Of a DNA stretch of 34,113 nt, positions 6,545-15,745 are shown piece by piece. The stretch covers positions 1 to 34,113 of the forward strand of contig JAJSLI010000099.1 in the NCBI GenBank assembly GCA_021272315.1, in the 5' to 3' direction. The notes under the pieces are model-generated. The model was not told the DNA's origin. It made no database searches and was given only the letters and a program-made list of their open reading frames with translations. Each line of letters starts with the position of its first letter. The first letter of the stretch is position 1. Both the position numbers and the translations under genes were made by a program. Source of the DNA: Methylacidiphilales bacterium (GTDB lineage: Bacteria; Verrucomicrobiota; Verrucomicrobiia; Methylacidiphilales; UBA1321).

Positions 6545-9391
6545 TCATGTTGAGACGGAGACCCCCAAGAGTTCGTAACGAGGTATGGTGCCGGAGGGCA
6601 TCTCGGTCTTCCGCGAAGCCACCCAAAGCCGGATCGACTCCTCGGCCCGGCTTTCAGGATCTTCCACCAGGATTGGCCCACTTACGATTGGATCACCGTT
6701 AGCGAGGAGACGATCTGGATCAAAAGTGGTTTCATCTACCGTGGAGTTTGCATTCAATTCCACTCGCACGACACTTGATGACGATCCTTGATCCGCCCGA
6801 TCCCAGGTCACGCGGTAGCGAACTTCCAAGTGCCCAGGAGTAACTCCAGATGATGGCAGCTTGGCCGTATCGCCGTTGAAAGGTGCATTTTGCAAGTAGG
6901 CCAACAGGGCATCAATCAAGGGATGCCCGATTCCAAGGAGTTCACAGTTCTTGGTGCGAGTGGCCAGTTCCCGGTCGAAAGTGACTTGGTTATAGCGAGG
7001 TGTCACTTGAGGATAGCCTTTCAGGCAATCAGGCGTCTGAATTTGCCAAAACTCACCCATGGGGAGTACGCCTCCACCCAAACGGATGACGGCCTCACGG
7101 CACCAAACACCAAGTTGTTTTAGATGAAAGCGCCCTGAAATTCGACGGTAATGCTCCATGTTGAAATGAGTCAGATCCTGCGACAGTTCCAAGAGCGCGT
7201 TTCGCGCATCCTGCGCCTGGCGCATCATTTCTTCTAACTGACTGGCTGTGCGTTGATAATCCCTGTCAACCAAGGCCTGCTTAAACAGCTGCTGATAATT
7301 CGGGTTAGAGCCGAGGAAACCGAGGATATCCAAACGGAAGTCTTCCAGCGGCTCTCCGGTTTTGGGATCGGTTTTCCCGATGGCCTGCGCCACTGTCAGC
7401 AGCTTATTCTGCAAGAGGCTATAAATACGCTCTTCCACCGTGTCTTCAGCGACTAGATTGTAAACTTGGGAAACGTCTTTTTGCCCGTAGCGGTGGATGC
7501 GACCGATCCTTTGCTCGACCGCCATTGGATTCCAAGGCAAGTCATAATTGAAAAGAACCCGGGCACACTGAAGATTGATGCCTTCACCTCCAGCCGAGGT
7601 TGAGATCAGGAATTTAGCGCCGTTAGCTTCCCAAAAGCGCTCAGCCGCTTCGATCTTATCATCCAGCGGCCCCCCCTTGATGGTTGCAACTTTTTCGGGG
7701 CCGAAGATAAGGGAGAGCTCGATTCGCAGAAACTCCAACGTCTCCCGGTACTGCGTAAAAATGATAAAGCGCTCATCTGGATTCAATGAACGAAAATGAC
7801 CGATGACGTGCAACATGCGGTCAAACTTCCGGTCGGTTCCCTCCGGCACCAGCCCGACCAATTCCCGAACACGGGCGGCTTCATCCGGAATTTCGCCATC
7901 AGCAAAGACGCCAGCGTCGCCCTCTTCGTCTGAATCCAAGGACCAATCGGTCGTTTCTTCCAATTCCGTCTGGATTTTCTTCACCACCCGCTGCTTGATC
8001 TGAGCAATGTAGGCGTCAGCTTCGGCCTCCAACTGAGCCGGTGATTGCCGCTCCTTGGGATTTACCGAAATAATTTCCTGGGCCAGCAACCGCATTTCAT
8101 CGGTCAAACGAACGATTCGTGTAGGCAACCCTGGCCCAAAGTCGGTCCGCCTTTGTTTCTCCAAGGCAATCTGTTCTCGCACCAGCAGAACGAGCAAGCG
8201 GCGCCGCAATGCCTGCCGAATGGCGCGCGGACTGGAAGACATCATTTTTTGGAAGGCTACCATGACAAACCCAATGGCCCGTTGCGCGCTGGTGGTCTTG
8301 CCGGTTTTAAAAGCACCAGCCGCTTCATAACCGGTTTTCAAATAGTCGGTCAGTTGTTCGTAAAATCGCTGTTCTCGAAGAGCTGGCTCAAACTTTTCTG
8401 TATGGACCTGACGGCGCACAAAAAGGGGCTTGCCTTCGGCATCGACCACTTCCCTCTTGGTCCGGCGAATCATCACCCGGTTCAAGAGGCTGCGGTGGGT
8501 TAAAAGGGATTCGGGCGAGTCAAATAAATGGTCGTCCAGCAAGTTGATCAGCGACCAGAACTGAAAATTATCCCCCTGGTGTGGCGTGGCGGAGAGAAAA
8601 AGTAGGTCGCGGGTATGGCCCCGCAGCCCTTCCAACAGCCGATAATTCAAGGTGGTCTGCTGTTTCTTTCCGTAGCGGATACGGCTGACGTGATGAGCCT
8701 CATCCACGATGATCATGTCGAAGCGCGGAGCATTCAGGACACGTTCCATCCGCGAAGGCCGTTTCAGGGTGTCGATGGACGCAATAACCCGGTTGTGATT
8801 TTCCCAACTCGAAGAAGCGTAATCTTGGAAATCGGTTCCCAGGATCTCGAATTCCATGCGGAAGCATCCGCTTAATTCATTCTGCCAGTTCTTCACCAAA
8901 CCCGCCGGCGTCAGGATCAAAACCCGGGAAGCCTCATGTCGGGCAATCAATTCCCGGATTATCATTCCCGTTTCCACTGTCTTTCCCAATCCGACTTCGT
9001 CGGCGATGAGCACCCGACGCCGAGTCATGCGCACGAGTTCGTGGGTCAGGAGAATTTGATGAGGCAGGAGTTGTGTGCGGGAATTGGTCAATTCGCCCCC
9101 GGTGTTGCCCAAGGCAAACTGCCAGGCCAACTGGCGAAGCAAAAAATCCTTGGGATCATCAAAGCGACCTTCCTTGAGCTTTTCCCAAGGGGATGCAGCT
9201 CGCTCCAAACGACTGACTGGCAGGCTTTCCAGACGCCGCCCCGCGCGGGTTTCGAAAACCACATCAGCCACGTCTTCGCCCGGAGTTTCACATACCCGAA
9301 GAACTTCCCCGACGCCCAGCTCATAGCGCCCCGGAATGCGGACGCGGTCGCTGGCTGAAACTTTTTTGCCATACAGGGCAGGGGAGTTCAT
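6545..9391 (-). CDS. brxHII: SNF2-family helicase, BrxHII-like
   Basis: A 948-aa superfamily 2 ATPase of the SNF2/RapA type. It has Walker A DEVGLGKT (131-138), Walker B DEAH (230-233) and LFLSATPH near 263. The C-terminal helicase lobe has FIIFTQYRETLEFLR, STSAGGEGINLQ near 588 and EQRIGRIHRYGQ near 615. The family moves along double-stranded DNA using ATP. In BREX type 3 the SNF2 helicase is BrxHII, and operon position supports that name here. Its ATG overlaps the stop of the 152-aa gene by 4 nt (ATGA), so translation is coupled. It appears to be the last gene of the BREX-like operon. The C-terminal 200 residues are unassigned. Confidence 0.88.
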   Translation of the reverse strand: MNSPALYGKKVSASDRVRIPGRYELGVGEVLRVCETPGEDVADVVFETRAGRRLESLPVSRLERAASPWEKLKEGRFDDPKDFLLRQLAWQFALGNTGGELTNSRTQLLPHQILLTHELVRMTRRRVLIADEVGLGKTVETGMIIRELIARHEASRVLILTPAGLVKNWQNELSGCFRMEFEILGTDFQDYASSSWENHNRVIASIDTLKRPSRMERVLNAPRFDMIIVDEAHHVSRIRYGKKQQTTLNYRLLEGLRGHTRDLLFLSATPHQGDNFQFWSLINLLDDHLFDSPESLLTHRSLLNRVMIRRTKREVVDAEGKPLFVRRQVHTEKFEPALREQRFYEQLTDYLKTGYEAAGAFKTGKTTSAQRAIGFVMVAFQKMMSSSPRAIRQALRRRLLVLLVREQIALEKQRRTDFGPGLPTRIVRLTDEMRLLAQEIISVNPKERQSPAQLEAEADAYIAQIKQRVVKKIQTELEETTDWSLDSDEEGDAGVFADGEIPDEAARVRELVGLVPEGTDRKFDRMLHVIGHFRSLNPDERFIIFTQYRETLEFLRIELSLIFGPEKVATIKGGPLDDKIEAAERFWEANGAKFLISTSAGGEGINLQCARVLFNYDLPWNPMAVEQRIGRIHRYGQKDVSQVYNLVAEDTVEERIYSLLQNKLLTVAQAIGKTDPKTGEPLEDFRLDILGFLGSNPNYQQLFKQALVDRDYQRTASQLEEMMRQAQDARNALLELSQDLTHFNMEHYRRISGRFHLKQLGVWCREAVIRLGGGVLPMGEFWQIQTPDCLKGYPQVTPRYNQVTFDRELATRTKNCELLGIGHPLIDALLAYLQNAPFNGDTAKLPSSGVTPGHLEVRYRVTWDRADQGSSSSVVRVELNANSTVDETTFDPDRLLANGDPIVSGPILVEDPESRAEESIRLWVASRKTEMPSGTIPRYELLGVSVST

Positions 9392-9846
9392 GACAGATTA
9401 TCTCCAAAAAGGTACGTAGTGTGTCCGCCGACATTGCCGAGAGTGGGATTTGCCCCGAAAAGTCGCCAAAGCGGAATACGCTTGCCCGTGTAGCGGGCGT
9501 AAAGTTGATTTCCGCCACCTAAGTCCAAATGGCAGGAAACCGGGACATGGATCACGCCCATGTTACTGACCTCCTGAGCTACTGCCCGAAGACGACGATG
9601 AAAATCAGCCAAAACTGGCCAATCAAGATTTTCAGCCTGACCTTCCATGCATCCCAGATGGACCATGAGTTCATCAAGGCGAATCAAGGCCAATCCTGGA
9701 GAGCGCCGGTCAAAGGGAAAAGGATCCTGCTCAAATTCCCGGATCAGATCGAAAAGACCCATGCGTACAGGATTGAGGGGAATCTTGCCCGGCACGTTAC
9801 CGGACCAGTCACAGACTTCTTCAGGAAAAACCAAGTAACCAGCCAT
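9388..9846 (-). CDS. Unknown 152-aa protein in the BREX-like operon
   Basis: I do not recognise this protein. It has no signal peptide or membrane segment, is weakly acidic, and is predicted alpha/beta (FDRRSPGLALIRLDELMVHL and LADFHRRLRAVAQEV as helices, HLDLGGGNQLYARY as strands). It starts 3 nt after the methylase stop, with GGGAGGG as ribosome site, and its stop overlaps the helicase ATG (ATGA). This tight placement between methylase and helicase implies a subunit or adaptor for one of them. It does not look like BrxA, BrxB or BrxF as I know them, although those are poorly conserved small proteins and distant homology cannot be excluded. Confidence 0.75.
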   Translation of the reverse strand: MAGYLVFPEEVCDWSGNVPGKIPLNPVRMGLFDLIREFEQDPFPFDRRSPGLALIRLDELMVHLGCMEGQAENLDWPVLADFHRRLRAVAQEVSNMGVIHVPVSCHLDLGGGNQLYARYTGKRIPLWRLFGANPTLGNVGGHTTYLFGDNLS

Positions 9847-9849
9847 GAT

Positions 9850-12800
9850 TCAACCCTCCCCTCTCGTCATTTGCTGTGCAAGCATATCGCTGTAGAACGG
9901 TAGCAGCTTGCCACAGGCTTTGCCCCAACGGTTCGGATCACGCTGTTGCAAGAATTCCAGGGCGGCTTGGACGGCTTCCTTTCGGCCTCGGAAACGGTCC
10001 ACCAGTAAATCGAGTCGTTCGCCGGCTTCAGCTTCCGCCAGGAGCAGATGCAGGACATCGACCAGTGGCGCTTCCAATGCTAGCGAAACGGGCAAGTCCA
10101 AGGGCAGTTCCGCCGTTTTCGCATTGGTTTCAGCCAGAACTTCACGCAGCTTGTCGAGCCGCTCAGAAGGAGAAAGAACCTCATAGGTTCGTCCGCCTTT
10201 GACTCGACCTTTGCGGAGAAGCGGTGGTTTGTGTCCGGTTAAGTCTCCCACCTCGAATATACCTCGAGTCATCTTGCTGATGCTGTCAACTGAGACTTCC
10301 CTCTTATCGCACAAGGCGAGCAACCAAACCTGGCTAAGAGCATCGGTTCCTTCCAATTGGCCTGGGAGCGGATTTTCTTTACTAACCACTTGTTCCACCA
10401 TGAGGCGGATGTCTTGCAGCGCTGATCGCAGGGGATAGGGAGCACCGTTCCAATCAAGCACGGTCCCAAAGTGGCGGGAATAAACGTCCAGACACTTTCC
10501 AATCAAAACCATGCGAACATCGGGAGCAGGGAGGGGATCTCGGCCATAACGCCCGGCCTCGATTCGGACGACTTCCTCACGGGCACGGCTTCGAACTTCT
10601 TGACGTAAACCAGCCCAACTTCGTGGTTTCGCCACGTCTTCAGGCCGACGTTTGCGGCAAACGTGAATGAGGTCGTAAGCAATGGCTTCGTTATCCTGTA
10701 AGTGGAGAGAAACTTCGCGCTCGCTGTGCACAGGATAGATGGCCTCGATCAACATTCCTGCATTACAAATGGAATTCAGTACACTTTCCCATGAACTGCC
10801 TTCCGCATGGTGAAAGGTGAAAATTACCAAACCATCCTCAGCGATTTTTTCAGATGCTTTGGTAAAAACTTCGGTCAATCCACTTTCAAAATCCTGCATG
10901 GATAAACCGCGTGAGCGATTTTCGACTATCTCATTGATCTTGGAGCAGTATTCCGGCGCAAACTTCTGGTCTTCGTTCTTGAAAATTAACCGTAGCCACA
11001 CATAGAAAAAGTCGGCCAACTCTGCGTAATTCACGTTGTCGGCATAGGGAGGATCGGTGATGACTACATCCGCTTTGCCCACTTGGCGAATCTCTTCCCG
11101 GGAATCGCCTGCGAAAATCAGATGTTCTTTATCTGGCTGGATGGGATCGAGTCCTTCGCGCTTACAGTGCTTGCCGTCCTCGTCAAAATCCCCATCATAC
11201 GGGGTTTCTGCGTATGCTAAACCAAGGCGGAGTGCACCAATGCGGCTAATATAAGTATTATTGCCGGAAACAGTTCCCCAGACGTTTTGCTCGCAAAATG
11301 TCATCTTCGGCTGAAAATCGTGCCTAGCGAAGACCCCGGCGGGAGCAGTTCCTCCAGGGGTTTTTCTGCTGGGAATGTTCCGAGTAAAGACGTTATTCGC
11401 CTCCAACGTATTTGAGAACGCACAAAGAAAAAGATCCCGTAATTTCTGATTCCCTACTTTAGAAATACATTCCAGCAATGTGCTCAAGGCTAGCAACTGG
11501 CGAGGATTAAACATTTGGTGCCAGTAGCGATAGTGGTGGGCTATCAAACCCGATTTAGTTTTTTCCCCTTCGGGTACTTCACTCTTTGGGTGAGGCAAGC
11601 TCACTCGATGCTTTTCCCAAAGAGCTTCTGCCTTTTGAAAGTTCGCTTCATCCACTGGTGCAAATCGGGTGTAGTACTTGCCCTTCTGCTTCCAGACCAA
11701 GTTGTGTGTTGGAGGCACATAGAGCCCCGAATAATTCACGTCGGTGGTTGCCCCTTCAGCATTTTCGTCATCAGTGGTCTCGCCGTCACCGTCAGTGCTT
11801 AGAAAATGCGTCTGACCTTCCTCCCTTTTGACAGGATCATTCGTCGGGTCGCAGCCAGGGGAATAGACCTGCATGGCATAGGCGTCCATGGGCAAAAGGC
11901 GGTCTTCTGGAAGACCGCGAATCGATTCGATAATCTTATCTGTCCTTCCACAATGGGGGCACAGAAACTCCCCTTTACCAGTGACATTTCCCTTTGCTGG
12001 GTCGAAGGAATGACCTGCCGGACTTTTGATCAAAGTTCCTGTCGCAGGCAATTCACCTCGCCATTGGAAAACTTCTTCGGTCTTGGGACAGAGGAGTACG
12101 GTCAGAGGGACTTTCTTCCGCTTCTTCTTCGTCTTGGGCAAAACAGGCTTAACTATTTCCTGGCAATGCGGACAACAGACGTGGCTTTTTTCGAGAACGC
12201 CCAGCTTGACCACACCCTGTCCCTCCGTACCTGATCCCTGGCAGACATAGAGTCCACCCTCGGGATGAGCATAGGTCCAACGGGTGTTGGTGCGGCCAGC
12301 TCCGGCAGAATAAGCCGCGCTGTGTAGCATGAGTCTGGGGTCTCCCACTAAAGCCGCTGGTTCAATCTCCCAGTCAAACGTCTTTTTGCATTTTGAGCAG
12401 GTGCAATCGGCATGGTAGAAAATGCTCGGGCTTTTGGCTGCCACTACATAGTCCGAAAACAGTGGGATCAACTTGCGGCAACTGGCGCTCGTGCAAATAG
12501 CCGATTTTACCCAGAACGTATAAATGATATCTGAATCCGGTAGGCTCGGAGAGCCTTCCATTGCCCACGGTGCCGCACTTCTGTAAAGGCTAAGCAACGT
12601 CTCACGCAGTGATTTTCCCGACCAGGGCACGATGCTTGTGGTGAGACGTTCAAATGCGGACTCAAATTTAGCCAGGTCGACAGGTTCCACCTGCGTTTTG
12701 ACGATGAACCAGGAAACGGGGTTGAGATCAATTCCGATGGGCTTACAGCCGAGGCGTAACGCTTCAACCACGGTGGTTCCGCCACCCATAAATGGATCGA

Positions 12801-13032
12801 GAACAACCTTACCGTTGGTATCGGCATCCTGAGAGTGGTCTTTGTAGAACTCCTCCATGATGTTGGTTCCAGTCGGTTTGAGAGCGCCCAAGAGGATGGC
12901 GCGGAAAACGCAGGATGCTCGCCTGGCAAACCATTTGTGCATTTGGTAGATCGGCTTGAACGAACTTCGCTCCGGTATGGAGAGGCGGTTGATCTCCGTG
13001 ATTGGAAAATCCTCTTCGATGGCTCGTTTCAC
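9850..13032 (-). CDS. pglXI: DUF1156 zinc-ribbon adenine-specific DNA methylase, PglXI-like
   Basis: A 1060-aa methyltransferase. The N-terminal DUF1156 signature is clear (ERSSFKPIYQMHKWFARRAS). The SAM/motif I loop is DPFMGGGTT (79-87), and the amino-methylase motif IV is DPPYADNVNY (about 659). Several Cys-x2-Cys knuckles lie between (CSKC near 208, CPHC near 287 and 357), matching the COG1743 class of zinc-ribbon methylases. It presumably methylates adenine in host DNA so that the defence spares it, as PglX does in BREX. The start is GTG at 13032, overlapping the AlbA_2 gene stop (GTGA). It forms the centre of the BREX-like operon. Confidence 0.9.
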   Translation of the reverse strand: MKRAIEEDFPITEINRLSIPERSSFKPIYQMHKWFARRASCVFRAILLGALKPTGTNIMEEFYKDHSQDADTNGKVVLDPFMGGGTTVVEALRLGCKPIGIDLNPVSWFIVKTQVEPVDLAKFESAFERLTTSIVPWSGKSLRETLLSLYRSAAPWAMEGSPSLPDSDIIYTFWVKSAICTSASCRKLIPLFSDYVVAAKSPSIFYHADCTCSKCKKTFDWEIEPAALVGDPRLMLHSAAYSAGAGRTNTRWTYAHPEGGLYVCQGSGTEGQGVVKLGVLEKSHVCCPHCQEIVKPVLPKTKKKRKKVPLTVLLCPKTEEVFQWRGELPATGTLIKSPAGHSFDPAKGNVTGKGEFLCPHCGRTDKIIESIRGLPEDRLLPMDAYAMQVYSPGCDPTNDPVKREEGQTHFLSTDGDGETTDDENAEGATTDVNYSGLYVPPTHNLVWKQKGKYYTRFAPVDEANFQKAEALWEKHRVSLPHPKSEVPEGEKTKSGLIAHHYRYWHQMFNPRQLLALSTLLECISKVGNQKLRDLFLCAFSNTLEANNVFTRNIPSRKTPGGTAPAGVFARHDFQPKMTFCEQNVWGTVSGNNTYISRIGALRLGLAYAETPYDGDFDEDGKHCKREGLDPIQPDKEHLIFAGDSREEIRQVGKADVVITDPPYADNVNYAELADFFYVWLRLIFKNEDQKFAPEYCSKINEIVENRSRGLSMQDFESGLTEVFTKASEKIAEDGLVIFTFHHAEGSSWESVLNSICNAGMLIEAIYPVHSEREVSLHLQDNEAIAYDLIHVCRKRRPEDVAKPRSWAGLRQEVRSRAREEVVRIEAGRYGRDPLPAPDVRMVLIGKCLDVYSRHFGTVLDWNGAPYPLRSALQDIRLMVEQVVSKENPLPGQLEGTDALSQVWLLALCDKREVSVDSISKMTRGIFEVGDLTGHKPPLLRKGRVKGGRTYEVLSPSERLDKLREVLAETNAKTAELPLDLPVSLALEAPLVDVLHLLLAEAEAGERLDLLVDRFRGRKEAVQAALEFLQQRDPNRWGKACGKLLPFYSDMLAQQMTRGEG

Positions 13033-14018
13033 AAAACTCCCATTTCCAAGGTTTGCTGGGCCTTCAGTTTCTCGCTACGGGCATCGTTTCTAGCCATGGT
13101 CAAAGCGCGTCTTGCATCCCGAGCTTGATCGAAGAAATCCGGGTTCTTGGTAAAATTCTCAACTATCCAATCCACAAAAGCTTCGCTGTATTGAGTCAAT
13201 GCTCCGCGCAAAGTTCCCTTGAAATAGAAGGTAGGCTTCGAATCGATGTTATGCACTCGCCGAATGTCCTGTACGTGTGCCTGATTAATTCTCATGGCAC
13301 CTTGTAACCGTTCGTTGACGCGTCGTATAACGTCACACTGTCGCAGAGGATGGGTCACATCCGGGTGGATCAATTTATGAGCTATCCCCGAGTTGTCGTT
13401 CACCAACCGGACTCCCTGCACCACGTTGGGATCTTCGTCAGTCGGCCTGACCACCTGAACAGTCGATCCCGGCTTAGCTTCAACCACCTTGCGAATGTTG
13501 CCCAACCATTCCTCCCTGACGACCTGGAGCCTCCGCTCAATACTGGCGCTTATGTCATGAGCCGATCCTGGCTCGCTCTTGGCTCCGTGACGGAAAAAGA
13601 ACTGTCCTGCCCGGAACGCAAACTTGGTGTGCTCATTTACTGTGTATTGCCCGTCTTTGACGAAGGGCACTGGTGACTCAAGCCCGTCGATTTTCAACGC
13701 GGCAACCCTCTTTTCGTCACGCTTGCTGTCCAACCAAGTGACGCCTGGCAAATCGAAAGAGGTCCACTTTCGGACTTTGGCGGTAATGTTTGCAGTATCG
13801 AAAGTCAGGAGTCGTTCAGCTTCGAAAGAGGAGGGGGAGCCATCATCATGAAGACCAAAGATAATCAAGCCTCCTCCCGAATTAGCCATGGCAACCATAT
13901 CTTTGATGATCTCAAGCCATTCCCCCTCATTTTCAACATCGAAATGGCCTTTAAAGTCCACTTGCCCGCTTTCAGCAGTGGACTGCATCAAATCTTCAGT
14001 TGCCAGGGAATCGCTCAT
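13029..14018 (-). CDS. AlbA_2 (Schlafen-type) domain protein
   Basis: A 329-aa protein whose first 150 residues form a Schlafen/AlbA_2 domain: SGQVDFKGHFD near 17-27, then MVAMANSGGGLIIFGLHDD near 41-59, the diagnostic Asn-Ser-Gly-Gly-Gly strand-turn. The domain binds nucleic acid or nucleotides and is common in defence and stress proteins. The C-terminal half (ERRLQVVREEWLGNIRKV to the end) is unassigned, mixed and helical. It overlaps the PIN gene upstream and the methylase downstream by 4 nt each (ATGA and GTGA), so it is coupled to both. It is not a standard BREX component. It may regulate or sense for the methylase. That is inference from position. Confidence 0.82.
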   Translation of the reverse strand: MSDSLATEDLMQSTAESGQVDFKGHFDVENEGEWLEIIKDMVAMANSGGGLIIFGLHDDGSPSSFEAERLLTFDTANITAKVRKWTSFDLPGVTWLDSKRDEKRVAALKIDGLESPVPFVKDGQYTVNEHTKFAFRAGQFFFRHGAKSEPGSAHDISASIERRLQVVREEWLGNIRKVVEAKPGSTVQVVRPTDEDPNVVQGVRLVNDNSGIAHKLIHPDVTHPLRQCDVIRRVNERLQGAMRINQAHVQDIRRVHNIDSKPTFYFKGTLRGALTQYSEAFVDWIVENFTKNPDFFDQARDARRALTMARNDARSEKLKAQQTLEMGVL

Positions 14019-14515
14019 CGGATCAAGTCCTCCGGTTTGTAAACGATCAGGCCCTGAATGTGATCAAAGTGGGTGTCAGCCGTCGCAATCTCGGTAATTC
14101 CCAGACGCCGGGCCGTCGCAAGATTAAGCGCATCGTTGGTAAGTAGGCCGTGTTGCTTTTGCAGTTCCAGCGCGACAAGAAAATCCTCCGGTCGGACTGT
14201 CTCAATCTGAAAGCCGCCACCGAGAAGATTCCGCACATCGGTTGCGTAGGTGGACAGTCGTCGAACAACCTCGGGCTGGCGACTCATCGCCTTGGCAGGA
14301 TTGGAGGCAGCGAGGCCGAGCATCTGGCATTCAACCATCATTTGCCGATGGCCAAACTCCGCTAGGATGATCGTCGTGATTATTCCAGAAATTGTCCCGG
14401 AATCGCAGCGCGCAAGCAGATTGCGGCATTGCAGGGATTTACCCCGGCGCGCGTAGAGCAGGATGTTGGCGTCCACCAGCACGGTGGCGTTGTTGAGGAT
14501 GTCGTCCAGTTTCAT
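14015..14515 (-). CDS. vapC: PIN-domain RNase toxin (VapC-like)
   Basis: A 166-aa PIN protein. The acidic residues of the fold are visible: Asp15 (VLVDANILLYA), Glu53 (IILAEFGHRQMM), Asp128 (LLTNDALNLATARRLG) and Asp147/Asp151 (IATADTHFDH). VapC toxins cut tRNA or rRNA with Mg2+ and are neutralised by a cognate antitoxin. Its ATG overlaps the stop of the RHH gene (ATGA), the normal antitoxin-then-toxin arrangement. What is odd is the place: the pair sits inside the BREX-like operon, between pglZ and the AlbA_2 gene, co-transcribed with them. Confidence 0.87.
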   Translation of the reverse strand: MKLDDILNNATVLVDANILLYARRGKSLQCRNLLARCDSGTISGIITTIILAEFGHRQMMVECQMLGLAASNPAKAMSRQPEVVRRLSTYATDVRNLLGGGFQIETVRPEDFLVALELQKQHGLLTNDALNLATARRLGITEIATADTHFDHIQGLIVYKPEDLIR

Positions 14516-14754
14516 TGCTCGTAGTAATCAGCGTTCAGAATCTCCTGAAAGCCTTCGTCACTGATATTCATGGGGGGGGACTCCAGAAACCGAGCCAGAC
14601 CAGATTTGTTGGAGCGAGGTTGAGTCTGGCGGTGAAGATAGTCCGCAACGGCGGCTTGAATGACATCTCCAATCCCGCGCTTTTCGCGAGCCGCGATAAC
14701 CTTAAGGTCTTTGTAAACCTCCTCTTCAAGTTGGGTTCCAATTTTGATTTTCAT
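14512..14754 (-). CDS. Ribbon-helix-helix antitoxin
   Basis: An 80-aa protein starting at ATG 14754, preceded by AAGGAG at 8 nt. The N-terminal 45 residues form a ribbon-helix-helix: strand MKIKIGTQLEEEVY, helix YKDLKVIAARE, turn KRGIG, helix DVIQAAVADYLH. The C-terminal tail (SPPMNISDEGFQEILNADYY) would wrap the PIN partner. Such antitoxins usually bind their own promoter. Here the start lies 4 bp after the pglZ stop with no room for a separate promoter, so repression, if any, would act elsewhere, or an internal promoter lies within pglZ. Confidence 0.82.
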   Translation of the reverse strand: MKIKIGTQLEEEVYKDLKVIAAREKRGIGDVIQAAVADYLHRQTQPRSNKSGLARFLESPPMNISDEGFQEILNADYYEQ

Positions 14755-14758
14755 GTGT

Positions 14759-15745
14759 CTAGCTCCTTGCGAGTTCAATCCAGGGAACGAGGACTTCCAT
14801 CAGGGAAAAGCCCCCGTGTTGATAAAGCTTACGCGAAGATGGTCCCTGCGCTTTTCCCCGCAGACGGCCGCGCAACAGTGCAATCCGACTCTGAGGTAAA
14901 AGCTGAAGATCGGGATGACCTTCGGGAAAGGTTTCCTGGGAGGGAAACACCTTCGATCTGCCTTGATCCAGCAACCGAGGCGCAGTGGATGACCGGTTGG
15001 ATTCGAATGACGCCCCAAAGAAAATGTAGCCGTGATCGGCGGTAACGACGATGGGGACCTCGCGTGGAAGAGCTTGAACGGCGCATTTCCAAAGCACGGG
15101 GATATGATCCCGATGAAAGGTGGAGAAAAGCTGCTCATTGCGGGCTTCGTCATTAAAGAAGAGGCGGTCGGGATACGAGGACCAAACCAGCAGACTCTTC
15201 CCCGAAGGAAAGACCTCGCGCGAGTTGGGTTGATCCAGGTAAAAGGCTTCGATGTTTTTCTCGGCCAATTCCCGGCGGGTACGTAATTGAGATGGAGCCA
15301 CACGAGTTCCCAGCACACGTTGTTCTACAAAATCCATCGTCTCGGTGGGAAGCGAAGTACCAATGATCTGCGCTGATTTGACTTTGAAACCGGTTGCCTC
15401 GGCCATTTTCAAAAGAAGAGGCATTTCCCGAAGGGAAAGGCCGTCAAAGACGACCGCAGCATGGGGGTTTTCCGGTGGCAGGGGTTGATCCAGGCCAAGC
15501 CATGATTTCAACGCGGGCGAGGCCTTGGAAAAAGCCTGAAGCTCGTCCCAAACGGATAAGGAACCAGTCGCAATAAGCTCTTCAACTTCCGTGACGACCT
15601 CTTCTCCCTCGCGGAGGTAGGTTTCGGGCTCCATGGACTCATAGCGCGAGCGGCTCCAGACCTCTTGTTCCAGCCACGTAAGTATCGAAGGAAGCCGGGA
15701 ACCAGGAAGCAGTAACGACTGTGGGCTAAAAACAGGTTTAGACAT
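14759..15745 (-). CDS. pglZ: Short PglZ-domain protein of the BREX-like system
   Basis: A 328-aa protein of the PglZ/alkaline-phosphatase fold. The N-terminal metal site is VVFDGLSLREMP (Asp101) and the second site is VVTADHGYIFFG (Asp236, His237). PglZ is a core BREX/Pgl protein, and its members coordinate divalent metal. At 328 residues it is about half the usual PglZ length, essentially the catalytic core plus a short leader. The ATG overlaps the end of the DUF499 gene by 8 nt, so the two are coupled. The C-terminus (GFSLMEVLVPWIELARS) is typical of the family, which argues for a compact form rather than a truncated gene. Confidence 0.85.
   Translation of the reverse strand: MSKPVFSPQSLLLPGSRLPSILTWLEQEVWSRSRYESMEPETYLREGEEVVTEVEELIATGSLSVWDELQAFSKASPALKSWLGLDQPLPPENPHAAVVFDGLSLREMPLLLKMAEATGFKVKSAQIIGTSLPTETMDFVEQRVLGTRVAPSQLRTRRELAEKNIEAFYLDQPNSREVFPSGKSLLVWSSYPDRLFFNDEARNEQLFSTFHRDHIPVLWKCAVQALPREVPIVVTADHGYIFFGASFESNRSSTAPRLLDQGRSKVFPSQETFPEGHPDLQLLPQSRIALLRGRLRGKAQGPSSRKLYQHGGFSLMEVLVPWIELARS

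Noticed and set aside
6545..9391. DISARM helicase DrmD as an alternative for the SNF2 protein
   Set aside because: No DrmA, DrmB or DrmC partners are present, whereas PglZ and the DUF499 ATPase place it with BREX.
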